From Magallana angulata (taxonomy: Eukaryota > Mollusca > Bivalvia > Ostreida > Ostreidae): a stretch of DNA of 64,000 nt. Location of the stretch: contig NC_069116.1 of NCBI RefSeq assembly GCF_025612915.1, positions 41,509,090-41,573,089 of the forward strand, given 5' to 3'. The notes beneath the pieces were generated by a model. It was not told the origin of the DNA and did not search any database. It was given only the letters and a program-made list of their open reading frames with translations. Shown here piece by piece: positions 1 through 12,299 of this stretch (positions within the stretch are counted from its first letter, which is position 1; each line of letters starts with the position of its first letter). The position numbers and the translations under genes were made by a program.

Positions 1-402
1 CTAAATTTTATTTCATTATGTTGTCCTTGATTTTGATTTCTAAATTTTACTCCTTGCCTAGAATTTGTAATAAACTTCAGCATTTCCCCCCCCCCCCCCC
101 CCCATCAAATCAGCGTTTCATCAAATAGATAGAACAGCTACTGTCAAACCCACATTTTGTTAATTTAATGTAGTATTCATTTGTTCTTTGTGTCATGATA
201 AAATCGAAAACGTTTTCCGAATATAAATGCTGTTTGTTTGAGCATATTGTTTTATTATTGTTATGCAATACCTTTACGCTTAATAGCTGCTTACTGTAAA
301 TTGGCTTTCTCTAGAAAAGAATCGCACACTATCGATACAAGTTACTTTCAAATAGCAAGAAAAAATACAGAGCACAACATATAAAATGTTTCTGGAATGC
401 AA
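1..402. other. intergenic, with poly-C tract
   Basis: No gene seen. It contains a C homopolymer at 86-103. The stretch lies downstream of the first Asn/Met-rich gene, which is transcribed leftwards and probably ends near its poly(A) signal at 403-408. Confidence 0.5.
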
Positions 403-475
403 TTTAATTTTCTATGAAGAACAAGACAGAGCTCCTCGGGGTCTTTCGTTGATGGTACAAACATCTGGATTGAGT
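403..475 (-). promoter_or_regulatory. 3' UTR of Asn/Met-rich gene 1: conserved motif and poly(A) signal
   Basis: The 3' UTR follows the stop at 476-478. On the minus strand it carries GACCCCGAGGAGCTCTG (427-443), also present in genes 3 and 4 and with one difference in gene 2, although the coding exons have diverged. A variant poly(A) signal ATTAAA lies at 403-408. The motif is seen directly; a role in mRNA stability, localisation or processing is an inference. Confidence 0.55.
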
Positions 476-1245
476 TTAATAGGTTGCGTAGGCGGCTGTA
501 AAGTAAATCAGCAAATTAGTATTTTGATTTGGGTAGAGTACACCATTACAATTTGAATGACGAAAATCACATTAAAGGTAACCTACATTTCATGTTTATA
601 CCAACATTGGTATTTGGTCCCATATTTCCAATGTTGTTTGGCATCATTGCATTGCCCAAAACTCCATTGTTTCCACTATTCTGCAACATCAGGTTCACGG
701 CGTTCATCATATTGGCATTCCTGGCTACATTGTTTCTGTTGCCCAAATTAACTGGTATCAAATTGTTCAGCATATTGGCATTGTTATTGGTGGGCATCAT
801 CATGTTCACAAGATTATTCATATTAGCTGGCATTGTGTTCATGTTGTTGCCCATGTTCACTCCCAAATTACTTGGCATCACGTTCATGGCGCCATTGATG
901 TTGGCCATATTTACTGGCATTGTGTTCATGTTGTTAGCCATGTTAGCTGCCATCATATTCATGGCGGCCATATTCATATTAGCGGGCAGTGCATTCATTG
1001 CTCCAGTGTTCAGTCCCATATTGACTGGCACCGTGTTAATGGCGGCATTCATGTTGGCGTTGTTGCCATTAATTGCTCTTCCTAAAAGATAGGGTTTTTA
1101 GATAAATCAAATAAAATAAACGAAATAGAACAATTTTGTTGATCCAGTTATTATAGAAACATCTTTTAAAACATTTACCCCCGTAGGTTGAAAAGGCACT
1201 TGCTGAAGCAATAAGACAAGTAACGGTCATCAAAATGAAACCCAT
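476..1245 (-). CDS. secreted Asn/Met/Ala-rich low-complexity protein 1
   Basis: Three coding exons on the minus strand: 1245-1179 (67 nt), 1081-587 (495 nt) and 495-476 (20 nt), joined by GT-AG introns in phase 1, giving 193 residues. The first exon encodes a signal peptide (MGFILMTVTCLIASASA) with likely cleavage before FSTYGG. The long exon is made of Asn, Met, Ala, Gly and Pro in irregular N-M-A/N-M-N motifs, with no Cys and no aromatic residue. The last exon adds S-A-Y-A-T-Y. The start is the only ATG right after a good acceptor. It is the most divergent of the four Asn/Met/Ala paralogues, with weaker repeat periodicity. A structural role in an extracellular matrix (shell or ligament) is inferred from secretion and composition; no known domain is visible. 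Confidence 0.8.
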
Positions 1246-1450
1246 CTGAAATAGAAATGATAGTCTTACAAATATTTGTAAAACTTGTAAAAATCTGAAA
1301 AAACAACTATAAACAAATTATTTTAAACCGTTTTTCAATTTTGTTTTAGTTCTTTGAGATATTATGAAATGTCAGGACTTTTTTCTCTTTCTATTAATAA
1401 AGATTATTTGAGAAGAGTCACTTTGTTTTCAACTATACGTAGGTACTTAC

Positions 1451-1545
1451 TTTAAAGATATTGAATCGTTTGGTAACGAAGAACACTGGAGGAACGAAAG
1501 GCAAAGGTCTGTAAAGACTCTGATACGAACGTGCTTTATATATGG
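1451..1545 (-). promoter_or_regulatory. TATA promoter and non-coding first exon of gene 1
   Basis: A TATA box (TATATAAAG on the minus strand) lies at 1534-1543. Transcription should start near 1510, and the non-coding exon runs to a GTAAGT donor just left of 1451. The upstream 100 bp (to about 1640) align weakly with the promoters of genes 2-4, for example around a GTCAGAATGCATG block. Confidence 0.6.
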
Positions 1546-1649
1546 TGTCAGAACTTCATATTTTCTGATGACAAATTCTGCAGAGTGATCAAAATGTTTT
1601 ACGTCGCACAAATTGATTATGTCAGAATGCATGTTTGTAGTCTGAAGAT

Positions 1650-3536
1650 ATGTGTATATCACACGGAAGTCTTAATTTGATCTATTCGTTACTTAAAGAC
1701 TTTCTAATGGTCTGTATGGTGTACATTGTCAATTGTCTTGTAGTATAATCACATCCTGCCCTCTAACAATACAAGTGGTACTTTGAAAAATCAATGGAAA
1801 ATCAGATTTCTTAGTACAAATAGATTCAAGGTGTTCAAACACATTTAATGTACTTCTTTTTATAATTCTTTTCAAAAGTAACACTGAGATTTGTGATTTC
1901 CCCCAAATAACATCTAAACATAATATGTACTTGTATATTAAGGTATGATGAAATATCTATAAGAAAATTTTTAAAATTTCTCCAGGTTGTATTTCAAAGG
2001 TAAAAAATAGAGGCAAACCTCTACTGTGTGGTTGTTATATATTGAATGGTTTTTAAAAATTGAAACATTAATTCATTATTAAAATGTTAAAAGAGAAAAC
2101 TTAATATTGATAGTGTGATTGTTAAATAAACAACATATTTCAAAAGTTCTTTGATTGATTAACAGGTAGAGATATAATAGGATACTTTTATTTGCGTCGT
2201 ATTAAAATTTCAGGCAAAATATAAAAAAAAAACCAGACAAACAAACAAAAACAAAAAACAGGCCAGAATTAATTATAAAAATGATTGATATACTCCAACG
2301 CAAAGTGTTCATAGTGGGGTGGTACGTAGTTGATTCATTTATTTTTTTAAATATTTTTTCTTGCAGGTGTGACCGGTCAGCAGATGATATTCACTCCTCC
2401 TTGGCATTTATCCTTCTTCTAATTTGTTTAGAGGTCTATGTTTGATCTGCTCCTGTTTTGTACTTTTCCTTTGGACTTTTGATTTTAGGCAGTGTTCCTT
2501 AACACCACAAATAGATAATTGATAATTAAACTTTTTTTTTCTTTTACTGATAAAGCTATTTATTAATACAAAAACATGATCAAATGAATTTTTAATATCA
2601 CACGGACAATCAATTAAAAAAACCAAAACTGAAAAAATTCTCGGGAAGGGACCATTTCAATGGGTCGGTTGGAATACTTCTAACAAATCATTTTTTATTT
2701 TTTACCACACTTTTTTATTGAATAAACGAACAAATTTGTTGGCAATTTTACAATCATTATACATGGATCAACCATTAATAGTTTTAACTTCTTTATCTTC
2801 ATCAACTACCGGTTACTACCAGTTATTTCCAGTACAAACATACAGCTCATTATATTTAATTAACAAGCTTACGGATTGTGTCTCATGGTCAATATTATTT
2901 GATGAATATGGAAGTATAAAATTTAATTGGTTTGGCTTTTTGTTGTCGTACGAAACCACAGCGACCAAAATTGACATCTTGTAAAGTTGGATCGAGGTGA
3001 GCATTAAGCCGATACTACACCAGTAAGAACATTCCAGGTTCATTAAGTCCCCCTCCTTTAATTGTTTTATATAAAGTCTATTAATTATTAAATCAATTAT
3101 TAAATCCTTGGATAAGTTAAATCAGGATCTTTATGTTTCTGTCTTGAAAGTCGAATCATCTTTTCCTTGTTGAACTAGAAAAGAGGCTGGGCACAGCCCG
3201 GGTACACTAATTTTAAACTGCAAGCCCGGAATTGTGTCCGAGCACAGAAGTTGCACCGAATCGAGGAAAAAATTACTGTTATTAATAAAAACAACTTATC
3301 TACTCCAAATGGGACAAGTTTTAATTCCTGGTCAAATGAACTAACTTTTATGATGTAACTTCCAAGTCTTCAATTATATAGGCAAAATGCCCTTTTCATT
3401 TTGAACAAACACCCGGCTGGCCTTGTTTGCTACCCAGATGTGTATATTGGCATTACTCATCTTTGAGGGATGGACCAGAAAAGAACTGAAATAAACAAAG
3501 TTATAAAAAAAAACTCGGAAGTACATAACGCGGGCA
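1650..3536. other. intergenic, nothing recognised
   Basis: AT-rich sequence with only short spurious open frames and no convincing splice or domain signals. No repeat family was recognised here. Confidence 0.4.
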
Positions 3537-4348
3537 TGTTAAGGCTTCCCGATGGATTTTACAGCGATGCCTGTCGATAGTTCCCAGGGAATGTATCTCA
3601 ACGTTAAAAGTGTATTACATCAAACCACTATAAAACTGCATGTTTTCTTTACATATATGCTGCCGTTAATGCTAGACGTACAGAATTCATTCATATTAAA
3701 AACCAGTATCAAATAATCGGCAGTTGTAAAGCTTCGTTATAAGTAAAAGACAATTTATAAACTAGTGGTTTGGAGACTGTCCCTGCTACGTGTAAACAAC
3801 TGAATGAAGAAATTTTAATGCAGATAAAACCAGCTTGGCGCAGGTGAAAGATCAACATAATTTTAGAATATTTTACGTAAAATTGGTAGAGAATGTAAGT
3901 ACCAATGTGAATCTTGCTACGGAAACCTACGGATTAGCCCCAATTTTTTGTAAATCGCTTTTGATTAGTAAAAATGTGCATTATTTTGATGATTTTCTGG
4001 AATGTTTCAACAATATCTTCGATAAACGAAATATCTAATTTTTTTACCGAGCAAGAACTTCAAAGTATATGACTTAACAAAGGATTTTTCTTAAAAATAT
4101 GTTTGATTTAATGTCATTAATCACCTGCGCCGATGCGATTTAAAAAGATCATTTGCAATACTAGGATTCGCCCGTCACGTGATTACAAAGAACATATGAC
4201 GTCACAAAATGCATCAAATATAATATTTAACATCGGTGTCAATAAATGTAAAATAGATATTAAGAAATACTCCCGGTCAAAGTATTTTTGCGATGATTCA
4301 AATAATATCGTTTTCCAGTCGTATTTTAGCATCGGGACGCCTTAACAT
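3537..4348. mobile_element. non-autonomous inverted-repeat element, about 812 bp
   Basis: The left end reads ATGTTAAGGCTTCCCGATG and the right end, reverse complemented, ATGTTAAGGCGTCCCGATG, so the termini match at 18 of 19 positions. No transposase frame is visible inside. A target duplication could not be settled. Superfamily unassigned. Confidence 0.55.
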
Positions 4349-5477
4349 TGCTGCGAAAGGTAGCTACCTCACTATCTCTGCTTCAGAACATGTAATCATC
4401 TTTCACTTGCTACAACATGGGAATGGTAGGTTTTATATATACCCCCATTATGATTTGGGAATACGTAGATCAAGGGTTAGCATAAACATATAAATATGTT
4501 CGTGTGAATTTATCTTGGGACGTGCAGTTAGACAATCGCTGGTACTAACCTCACCTACCCCTAATCAAGGGAGGGGATGCTACATGCTGTTGCATGTTTT
4601 CCGGTAGCGCGGTGTACATGTTGATTTCGATCATGCTTCGATCATGCAGTTGATGCAGTGGTTTATTTTTTAATCTCTACTCCTTGAAAAATAAATTGTA
4701 CGTGTGTGCAAGTCATGTTTATCTATCTATCAGTTATTTTGGGGTCCTTAACCCATATTTCAATTAAATTTAATCATATAACTATAGTATACGTAAAAGC
4801 TCTAAGATTGTAGATTATTAGCGATTTCTGTAATTGATACCAGCTTTTCTGATAGCATAATGAACAGAATTTCTATTTTACCAAATGTCAATTTCACTAA
4901 ACGTTGACGTTTCATAAGTAACAAGTCACTTGACACAAAAACCATTCAAATCAAAATTTGATCTTCTTGTTCTTTTTTATCATTTATGTAACTTCGGGTG
5001 TTCGAGGAATGAAATACCACTTGAATGCGATAAGGCATGAAAAGTACTCTTGACCTTATATACGGGTGTGTAGCGATGAGCAGTACAATAGAAATCGACA
5101 ACTAATATGGCGGTAGTCGGAGATAAAAGGGAAACAATGCGTATTTACAATTCATGTCAGGTCTAAAATAAAATAAAGGTGCTATGATAAATTGGAGATT
5201 GCTCAGTCTCAAATTTGCCCTCTGACAACTTGGGCGAAACGGGTGAAAATAAAACAGGGCAAATATTTCCGTGTATACAGTAAACATTTTCTTGATCCTA
5301 TTTTTTCTTATAAGCCTAAAAGGTAACTATCAAATGAATTCAATCCAATCCTAGAAGGCTACATATTTTTTCAAAGTGCGTTAAATTTCTCGATATTAAA
5401 AACTTTTCATGTATCTTCTTAACTAAGTTTTTAAAAAACAATTTTCAATGCACTTTAAGAAAAAATTTAAAGTGCGT

Positions 5478-5484
<7 letters not shown>
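4349..5484. other. intergenic, nothing recognised
   Basis: AT-rich; short open frames only. It lies between two mobile elements. Confidence 0.4.
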
Positions 5485-5515
<31 letters not shown>

Positions 5516-5590
5516 ATTCTGATCACATTTTGTCTGTCGTCCATCTGTCCGTCTGTCCGTCTGTAAACTGTTCACATTTTCAACATCTTC

Positions 5591-5639
<49 letters not shown>

Positions 5640-8291
5640 AGCCTAAGGGGATTCAAAGTTGTGAAAATTAAAGACCACACCCTTTTGCAAAGAGAGATAA
5701 TTAGGAATTTATGAAAATTTTCGAGAAATTTTCAAAAATCTTCTCCTCATGAACCATAAGACCAGGAAAGCTGACACTTGTCTGAAAGCATCCTCAGGTA
5801 GTGTAAATACAAAATTGTGAAAATCATGACCCCCGGGGGTAGGGTGGGGCCACAATAGGGGGTCAAAGTTTAACAAATGAATATATAGGGTAAATCTTTA
5901 AAAATCTTCTTCTCAGAAACTAATCAGCCAGATGATTCTTTATAATTGTTAAGACTTTGGCCCCAGGACAATTCTTCGGCCTCACAAGAAGGTTCAGAGT
6001 TTGATGTAGGTTTATATCCCATATATAAACTATTGTTAAGGACCTTTTTGAGAACTGCAATACCCAACATATGATATGACTATAAAATCATCCTGTTAGA
6101 AAAGGGACTAATGATTATAAACAAAATTTTCAAAAATCTTCTTCTCATGAACCATAAGACCAGGAAAGCTGAAACTTGTCTGAAAGCATTCTCAGGTAGT
6201 GTAGATACAAAATTGTGAAAATCATGACCCCTGGGGGTAGGGTGGGGCCACAATGGGGGGGTCGAAGTTTAACATAGGAATATATAGAGTAAATCTTTAA
6301 AAATCTTCTTCTCAGAAACTAATCGGCCAGCAAAGCTGAAACTTGTGTGGAAGCATCCTCAGGTAGTGTAGATACAAAATTGTGAAAATCATTACCCCTG
6401 GGGGTAGGGTGGGGCCACAATGAGGGGGGGGGTCAAAGTTTAACATAGGAATATATAGAGTAAATCTTTAAAAAACTTCTTTTGAGAAACTAATCGGCCA
6501 GGAAAGCTGAAACTTGTGTGGAAGCATCCTCATGTAGTGTAAATTCAAAGTTCTGAAAATCAACATCCCGAGGGTAGCGTGGGGCCACAATGGGGGGTCG
6601 AAGGTTGACATAGAAATATATAGAGTAAACCTTTAAAAATCTTCTTCTCAGAAACTAATCAGCCAGCAAAGCATCCTCAGGTGAAAGCATCCTCAGGTAG
6701 CGTAGATTCAAAGTTGTGAAAATCATGACCCCCGCGGTTAGGGTGGGGCCACAATGGGGGATCGAAGTTTTACATAGGAATATATAGAGTAAATCTTTAT
6801 AAATCTTCTTCTCAGAAACTAATCGGCCAGCAAAGCTGAAACTTGTGTAAAAGCATCCTCAGGTAGTGTAGATACAAAGTTGTGAAAATCATGACCCCCG
6901 GGGGTAGGGTGGGGCCACAATGGGGGGTCGAATTTTAACATAGGAATATATAGAGTAAATCTTTATAAATCTTCTTCTCAGAAACTAATCGGCGAGGAAA
7001 GCTGAAACTTGTGTGAAAGCATCCTCAGGTAGCGTAGATTCAAAGTTGTGAAAATCATGACCCCCGCGGTTAGGGTGGGGCCACAATGGGGGATCGAAGT
7101 TTTACATAGGAATATATAGAGTAAATCTTTAAAAATCTAAAAAAAAAACTTGTGTGGAAGCATCCTCAGGTAGTGTAGATTCAAAGTTGTGAAAATCAAC
7201 ACCCCCGAGGGTAGTGTGGGGCCACAATGGGGGGGGGGGGGTTCGACGGTTTACATATGAATATATAGAGTAAATCTTTAAAAATCTTCTTCTCAGAAAC
7301 TAATCAGTCATGAAAACTGACACTTGTGTGGAAGCATCCTCAGGTAGCGTAGATTCAAAGTTGTGAAAATCATTACCCCCGAGGGTAGGGTGGGGCCACA
7401 ATGGGGGGTCGAATTTTAACATATGAATATATAGAGTAAATCTTAAAAAATCTTCTTTTCAGAAACTAATCGGCCAGCAAAGCTGACACTCGTGTGGAAG
7501 CATCCTCAGGTAGTGTAGATTCAAAGTTGTGAGTATCAACACCCCCGAGGGTAATGTGGGGCCACAATGGGGGGGGGGGTCGAAGGTTTACATAGGAATA
7601 TATAGAGTAAATCTTTAAAAATCTTCTTCTCAGAAACTAATCAGCCAGCAAAGCTGACACTCATGTGGATGCATCCTCAGGTTGTGTAGATTCAAAGTTG
7701 TGAAAATCATGACCCCCGAGGGTAGGGTGGGGCCACAATGGTGGGTCGAATTTTAACATAGGAATATATAGAGTAAATCTTTAAAAATCTTCTTCTCAGA
7801 AACTAATCAGCCAGGAAAGCTGAAACTTGTGTGAAAGCATCCTCAGGTAGTGTAGATTCAAAGTTGTAAAAATCATGATCACCAGGGGTAGGGTGGGGCC
7901 ACAATAGGGGGTCAAAGTTTAACAAATGAATATATAGGGTAAATCTTTAAAAATCTTCTTCTCAGAAACTAATCAGCCAGATGATTCTTTATAATTGTTA
8001 AGACTTTGGCCCCAGGACAATTCTTCGGCCTCACAAGAAGGTTCAGAGTTTGATGTAGGTTTATATCCCATATATAAACTATTGTTAAGGACCTTTTTGA
8101 GAACTGCAATACTCAACATATGATATGACTATAAAATCATCCTGTTAGAAAAGGGACTAATGATTATAAACATAGGAATATCCAGGGGAAAAATGGATTT
8201 TATTTTTACAGGATATTCATGTATTATTGTACATTGTCAAGATAGTTTGTATTATGACTCCATTAAGCTGATTTTATCATACCTATTGTTC

Positions 8292-8328
<37 letters not shown>
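5485..8328 (+). mobile_element. tandem-repeat-core element with palindromic ends, copy 1 (full length)
   Basis: It begins with a hairpin (AGCTCACCTGAGC, a TGAAA loop, GCTCAAGTGAGCT), followed by a CTGT/CCGT microsatellite near 5527-5562 and a unique block with TTTCAACCAAACTTGGCAC. A core of roughly 165-175-bp tandem units follows (about 5750-7960), each with 'ggaatatatagagtaaat' and 'ggtagggtggggccacaa'. A segment at about 5930-6115 recurs at 7975-8165. It ends with CAGGTGAGCGATGTGG and GGGCCTCTTGTTTT. No coding capacity. The design (flanks, CCGT microsatellite, tandem core) resembles bivalve pearl/Helentron-type non-autonomous elements; assignment to that group is an inference. Confidence 0.75.
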
Positions 8329-8331
<3 letters not shown>

Positions 8332-8362
8332 GTGAGTTTCAACACTGGTGTTTATTAACTGT

Positions 8363-9115
8363 GGTGGCATATCTCTGCCCCTTGTGTGCAAGTTATTTTT
8401 CTATCAAATATGTCGACATGCAAGATAAATATGTTGACATGCAAGATAATTATGTTAACATGCAACATAATTATGTTGACATGCAAGAAAATTGGAATCA
8501 GATAAGAATTATACAAAATCTCAAAAAATCTCAAATATCGCCCACCTGTGACATCCAAGACGCTAGATGGTACCTTTTTATGTCTACATGCAACTAATTT
8601 ATGTTAACATGCAAGATAAATATGCTGACATGCAACTTATTTATGTCAACATGCAACTGATTTATGTCGACATGCAACTTATTTATGTCAACATGCAACT
8701 TTTTTATGTTGACATGCGAGATGAATATGTTGACATGCAACTTATAAGTTGTATGTCAACATAACTAAGTTGCATGTCGACATAAATATGTTGCATGTCA
8801 ACATATTTATCTTGCATGTTGACATAACTAAGTTGCATGTCGACATAAAGAAGTTGCATGTCGACATAAAGAAGTTGCATGTTTACATAAATAAGTTGCA
8901 TGTTGACATCAATAGGTAGCGTGTCTAGCATCTTGGATGTCACATGTTGGCGATATTTGAGATTTTTTATAACTCTTATTTGATTGTGGTTTTCTTGCAT
9001 GTCAACATAGTTATGTTGCATGTTGACATAACTATCTTGCATATCAACATATTGATCTAGCATGTCGACATAATTAATTGAAAAATAACTCGCAAACAAG
9101 GGGCAGAGATATGCC
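8363..9115. mobile_element. fold-back element built of 21-bp tandem repeats
   Basis: Two arms of about 380 bp form an inverted repeat centred near 8745. The outer ends share GGTGGCATATCTCTGCCCC (left from 8363; right, reversed, to about 9115). Each arm holds runs of a 21-bp unit of the type TATGTTGACATGCAACTTATT on either side of a unique spacer (about 8485-8575 and its inverted partner at about 8920-8995). The 21-bp period keeps frames open on both strands (Y-V-D-M-Q-L-I repeats), but nothing indicates coding. It may be a fold-back or Helitron-like element; no target duplication could be fixed. Confidence 0.7.
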
Positions 9116-9229
9116 ACCAAAACTAACAATCATTCGGGTCGTATTAAAAATGTTTTTCATTATTGTTTCAAAGAGACCGATCCTGTGGATGAAATTTGGT
9201 AAAAGTAACCGATTTTGAGAGACTTTATA

Positions 9230-9705
9230 TGATAAACTATAGTCTGTTCAGAGATATCCTGAATACAGATTTTGCTTAATCGCTTGATATTTATAAATAC
9301 CTCAGGGTTCAAACGATGTTCATTCAAAAGTATGAAAATTTCCCAAGATTTCTCAGTCAAAATGCCCATGTTATCTTATCAGGTTACAATACAATGCAAA
9401 AAAATGTGATGTCTACGGGGATTTTGTATTGCAGCAATATAGATGATAACGTTGAAAAATTGCGCGATGTGTGTGTATTCCGAATGTAGAAAAGATGTAA
9501 ACATTCCCCTTTATAGATCTCCGTAAGAAATCTGTTTTTGTTCCTGTGAGTTTTTCCGAGTGAAAGATGATAATGTGTCAATAAAATTCTCTTGGAAATT
9601 ATCCCTTTCAACTATATCAATTGCACTTCTTTCACATGTATGTGTATTTTTATTAAAAACCGTTCAAATGTGCTGCATAAATATCTTGGGACAGATTATA
9701 TATGC
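9230..9705 (+). repeat. interspersed repeat, copy 1
   Basis: It aligns in reverse orientation with 30490-30975. Shared blocks include TTTTTCCGAGTGAAA, a GATGTAAACATT block and the end ATATCTTGGGACAGA. It is non-coding and diverged between copies, with a few indels. No terminal structure recognised. Confidence 0.55.
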
Positions 9706-10870
9706 TTATTGATGGGAGAAATCAAATTCAAGAGCTATAGTATAACATGTAATTAACAGAGTTTCCAATCGTCAGTTAGGCAAATAAGGTTTGCATTTAT
9801 TTTATTATTTTTATTATTTTTTTTTTTTTTGCTTTTATAAGCTAAGTCTAAATTATACATCATCTTTCATCATTTTTCATGTTTATCGTGAACAAAATAA
9901 AAACATTTCAATTGATTGCCATATATTATTTTGTTTTTAATGTTTCCAGTAGGCTTTATTTAATGAAAAACAATATTTTTGCTTGTTTGGTAGCATTTAA
10001 ACGGGTCAATTTTATCTTATTACAACGAATACGAATAATAAAAAAAAATCTTAACCAAATGAATGCATGTAAAATTTTCGGGTTTTTTCGAAACCAGATT
10101 GGTATCAAAATAAGATAAAACCAAAAATGTCTGTTTGATATGTATTTTTTTTCTACAAATCATTCAAACTATTAAAAGTATATGTAGCTTTATACAAATA
10201 AATGAAAAAACCCCCACAAATTACAACACGAAAAAACCTTTTTCAAAACCTATGTTTTACACTAGTAATCACCATGATTTAAAATTTAGTTAAGTTTGCA
10301 AACGGTTACACAAAAAACAAATAAAAATTATGATTTACTTTTGCTTAGATAGTCATATGCTTTAAAAGCGACTCTCAATCTTGTAAATGTAACCTTCAAA
10401 GCAGTAGGCATCATATCTGTTCATTTTGGTGAAATTTTCATTGTTTGAATACTTTTAGATATAAGTACAATAAGTAAACAATCGCGGTTTAAACTCTTTT
10501 ACAATAAATCTTAACTTCAAAATGTTGTTAGACGATGGTGCGATATTACTTAATATTTTGTCAATTATATATGATTTTGTTCAAACCTTGTAAGTATTGT
10601 TACAGCAAATTCAAAACAATAAAACCAGCATTCAGGTCATAACACACATTATTTATACCCGTTTATGTATATTCATTTTTAGTTCATAATTTAATAGTTG
10701 TCTAAAAAACAATAATATAATTTGTTTTCAAGTACTTTATTCTTTAACTTCCTAAACGTTTACGATATGTTGCTGTTTATGTTTAGTTGGCGTTTTCATG
10801 AAAAAACAATCACAAAATATTGATATGATTGGCATAAAAAGTACAAGAAACTGCAAAATGTGTCAGCCAT
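9706..10870. other. intergenic, nothing recognised
   Basis: Very AT-rich spacer with homopolymer runs; no gene or repeat structure supported. Confidence 0.4.
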
Positions 10871-10874
10871 GCAT

Positions 10875-10955
10875 TTTATTAAATATGAAATATGAAATAA
10901 GGCGTAAATCAGAGCTCCTCGGGACGTTTGTTATTGGCACAATATCCACTTGTGT
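10875..10955 (-). promoter_or_regulatory. 3' UTR of gene 2: conserved motif and poly(A) signal
   Basis: On the minus strand the motif GTCCCGAGGAGCTCTG (10910-10925) is followed by AATAAA (10875-10880). It is the gene 2 version of the block shared with genes 1, 3 and 4. Confidence 0.6.
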
Positions 10956-11793
10956 TTAATAGGCAGTATAGGCGGCTGTAAAAAATAAATAAATGATATG
11001 TATATTATACACTTTGATATACAATTTTGATTTACAAAACTCATATAAAGGAAACTTACATTTCATATTCATGCCAGCGTTGTTATTGGGTCCCATGTTG
11101 TTTGGCATCATTGCATTTCCATTAGCTCCATTATTTCCTCCATTGATCATCATCATGTTTACGGCGTTCATCATATTAGCCATGTTGGCATTCATGGCTC
11201 CATTGTTGTTGTTGCCCATATTAGCTGGCATCATAACGTTCATTGCTCCTTTGTTGTTACCCATATTAGCTGGCATCATGTTCATTGCGTTCATCACATT
11301 TGCCATATTGGCTCCATTATTGTTGTTGCCCATATTAGCTGCCATCATCATGTTCACAGCATTATTCATGTTAGCTGGCATTGTGTTCATGTTGTTGCCC
11401 ATGTTTACGGCGTTCATCATGTTGGCTACATTGGCATTCATGGCGCCTTTGTTGTTGCCCATATTTGCTTGCATCATCATGTTGTTAGCCATGTTAGCTG
11501 CCATCATATTCATGGCGGCCATATTCATATTAGCGGGCATTGCATTCATAGCTCCGTTGTTCATTCCCATATTTGCTGGCAAATTCATGCCGATGTTTTT
11601 ATTGCCATTATTAGCACTTCCTACAACAAAGGACATTACAGTTGAACAATTGAAGCAAGCAAATGTCGAACAATTTTACTATTTTGAATTATCTTTAAAA
11701 AATTAGATATTTTCAAAAATACTTACCACCGCCATAAGGGAAGGCGCTTGCTACAGCGATAAGACTGGTAATGGCAATCAAGAAGGAACCCAT
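10956..11793 (-). CDS. secreted Asn/Met/Ala-rich repeat protein 2
   Basis: Coding exons on the minus strand: 11793-11727 (67 nt), 11620-11060 (561 nt) and 10975-10956 (20 nt), all phase-1 GT-AG junctions, giving 215 residues. The signal peptide is MGSFLIAITSLIAVASA, cleaved before FPYGGG. The central exon consists of imperfect 23-residue (69-bp) repeats of the type N-M-G-N-N-N-N-G-A-N-M-A-N-M-M-N-A, with Asn, Met and Ala as the bulk. It has no Cys, Asp or Glu and no aromatic residue; a few Lys are the only charge. The last exon adds S-A-Y-T-A-Y. Reading past the GTAAGT donor at 11059 would give a false K-C-K-F tail. Likely an extracellular structural protein; the exact tissue cannot be told from sequence. 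Confidence 0.82.
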
Positions 11794-11833
11794 CTAAAAC
11801 AATAATGTTGAAAATTTGTAAGTACGTACTGTT

Positions 11834-11835
<2 letters not shown>

Positions 11836-11910
<75 letters not shown>
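11836..11910. repeat. (AT)n microsatellite
   Basis: About 75 bp of nearly perfect AT repeats, lying in the 5' UTR intron of gene 2. Confidence 0.9.
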
Positions 11911-11917
<7 letters not shown>

Positions 11918-12062
11918 AACACTCTTTTTATCAAAGAACATTGATTAAAGCTGGAAGGAATTAATACCTAAGTTTTAAAAAAAATTGATCAAAATTTGAT
12001 GAAAATTTCTATCTATTATTTTCGCACTTTATATTTTTGAAAAGGGGTTGAACCACACTTAC

Positions 12063-12290
12063 TGTGAACAAAGGAGATGAAACGCTTTGGCAACGGAGAA
12101 TACTGGAGATGTGGGAAGAGAAGATCTGCAAAGATTTCGATGTAGCCATGCTTTATATATAGTTTGAAAAGTTTGTATTTTTTCCGGTGGCGAAATCTGC
12201 TGGGTGTTCAAATTGTTTGGTGTATTACGATCAGATCATGTAAGAATGTACGTTAAGTCTCCGGTGTTCTATTTTAAAAGCAGAAAAGCG
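12063..12290 (-). promoter_or_regulatory. TATA promoter, conserved upstream block and non-coding exon of gene 2
   Basis: On the minus strand a TATATAAAG box lies at 12151-12159, with a non-coding exon from about 12125 to a GTAAGT donor left of 12063. The next 120 bp upstream (12165-12290) are nearly identical to those of genes 3 and 4, including GGTGGCGAAATCTGCTGGGT read on the plus strand. This conserved proximal block is a good candidate for shared tissue-specific control. Confidence 0.65.
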
Positions 12291-12299
12291 CTGCGTTTG

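Noticed and set aside
8400-9060. Possible CRISPR-like array of short repeats
   Set aside because: The repeats are contiguous 21-bp units without unique spacers, in inverted arms, in a eukaryotic genome.
8361-9129. Open frames with Y-V-D-M-Q repeats on both strands
   Set aside because: They arise from the 21-bp period of the fold-back element; both strands give the same peptide type.
10993-11706. Long plus-strand frame over gene 2 (hydrophobic Ile/Leu/Met/Pro chain), with similar frames over genes 1, 3 and 4
   Set aside because: It is the antisense of the Asn/Met/Ala repeat exon; the minus strand has the signal peptide, consensus splice sites, TATA box and poly(A) signal, the plus strand none.
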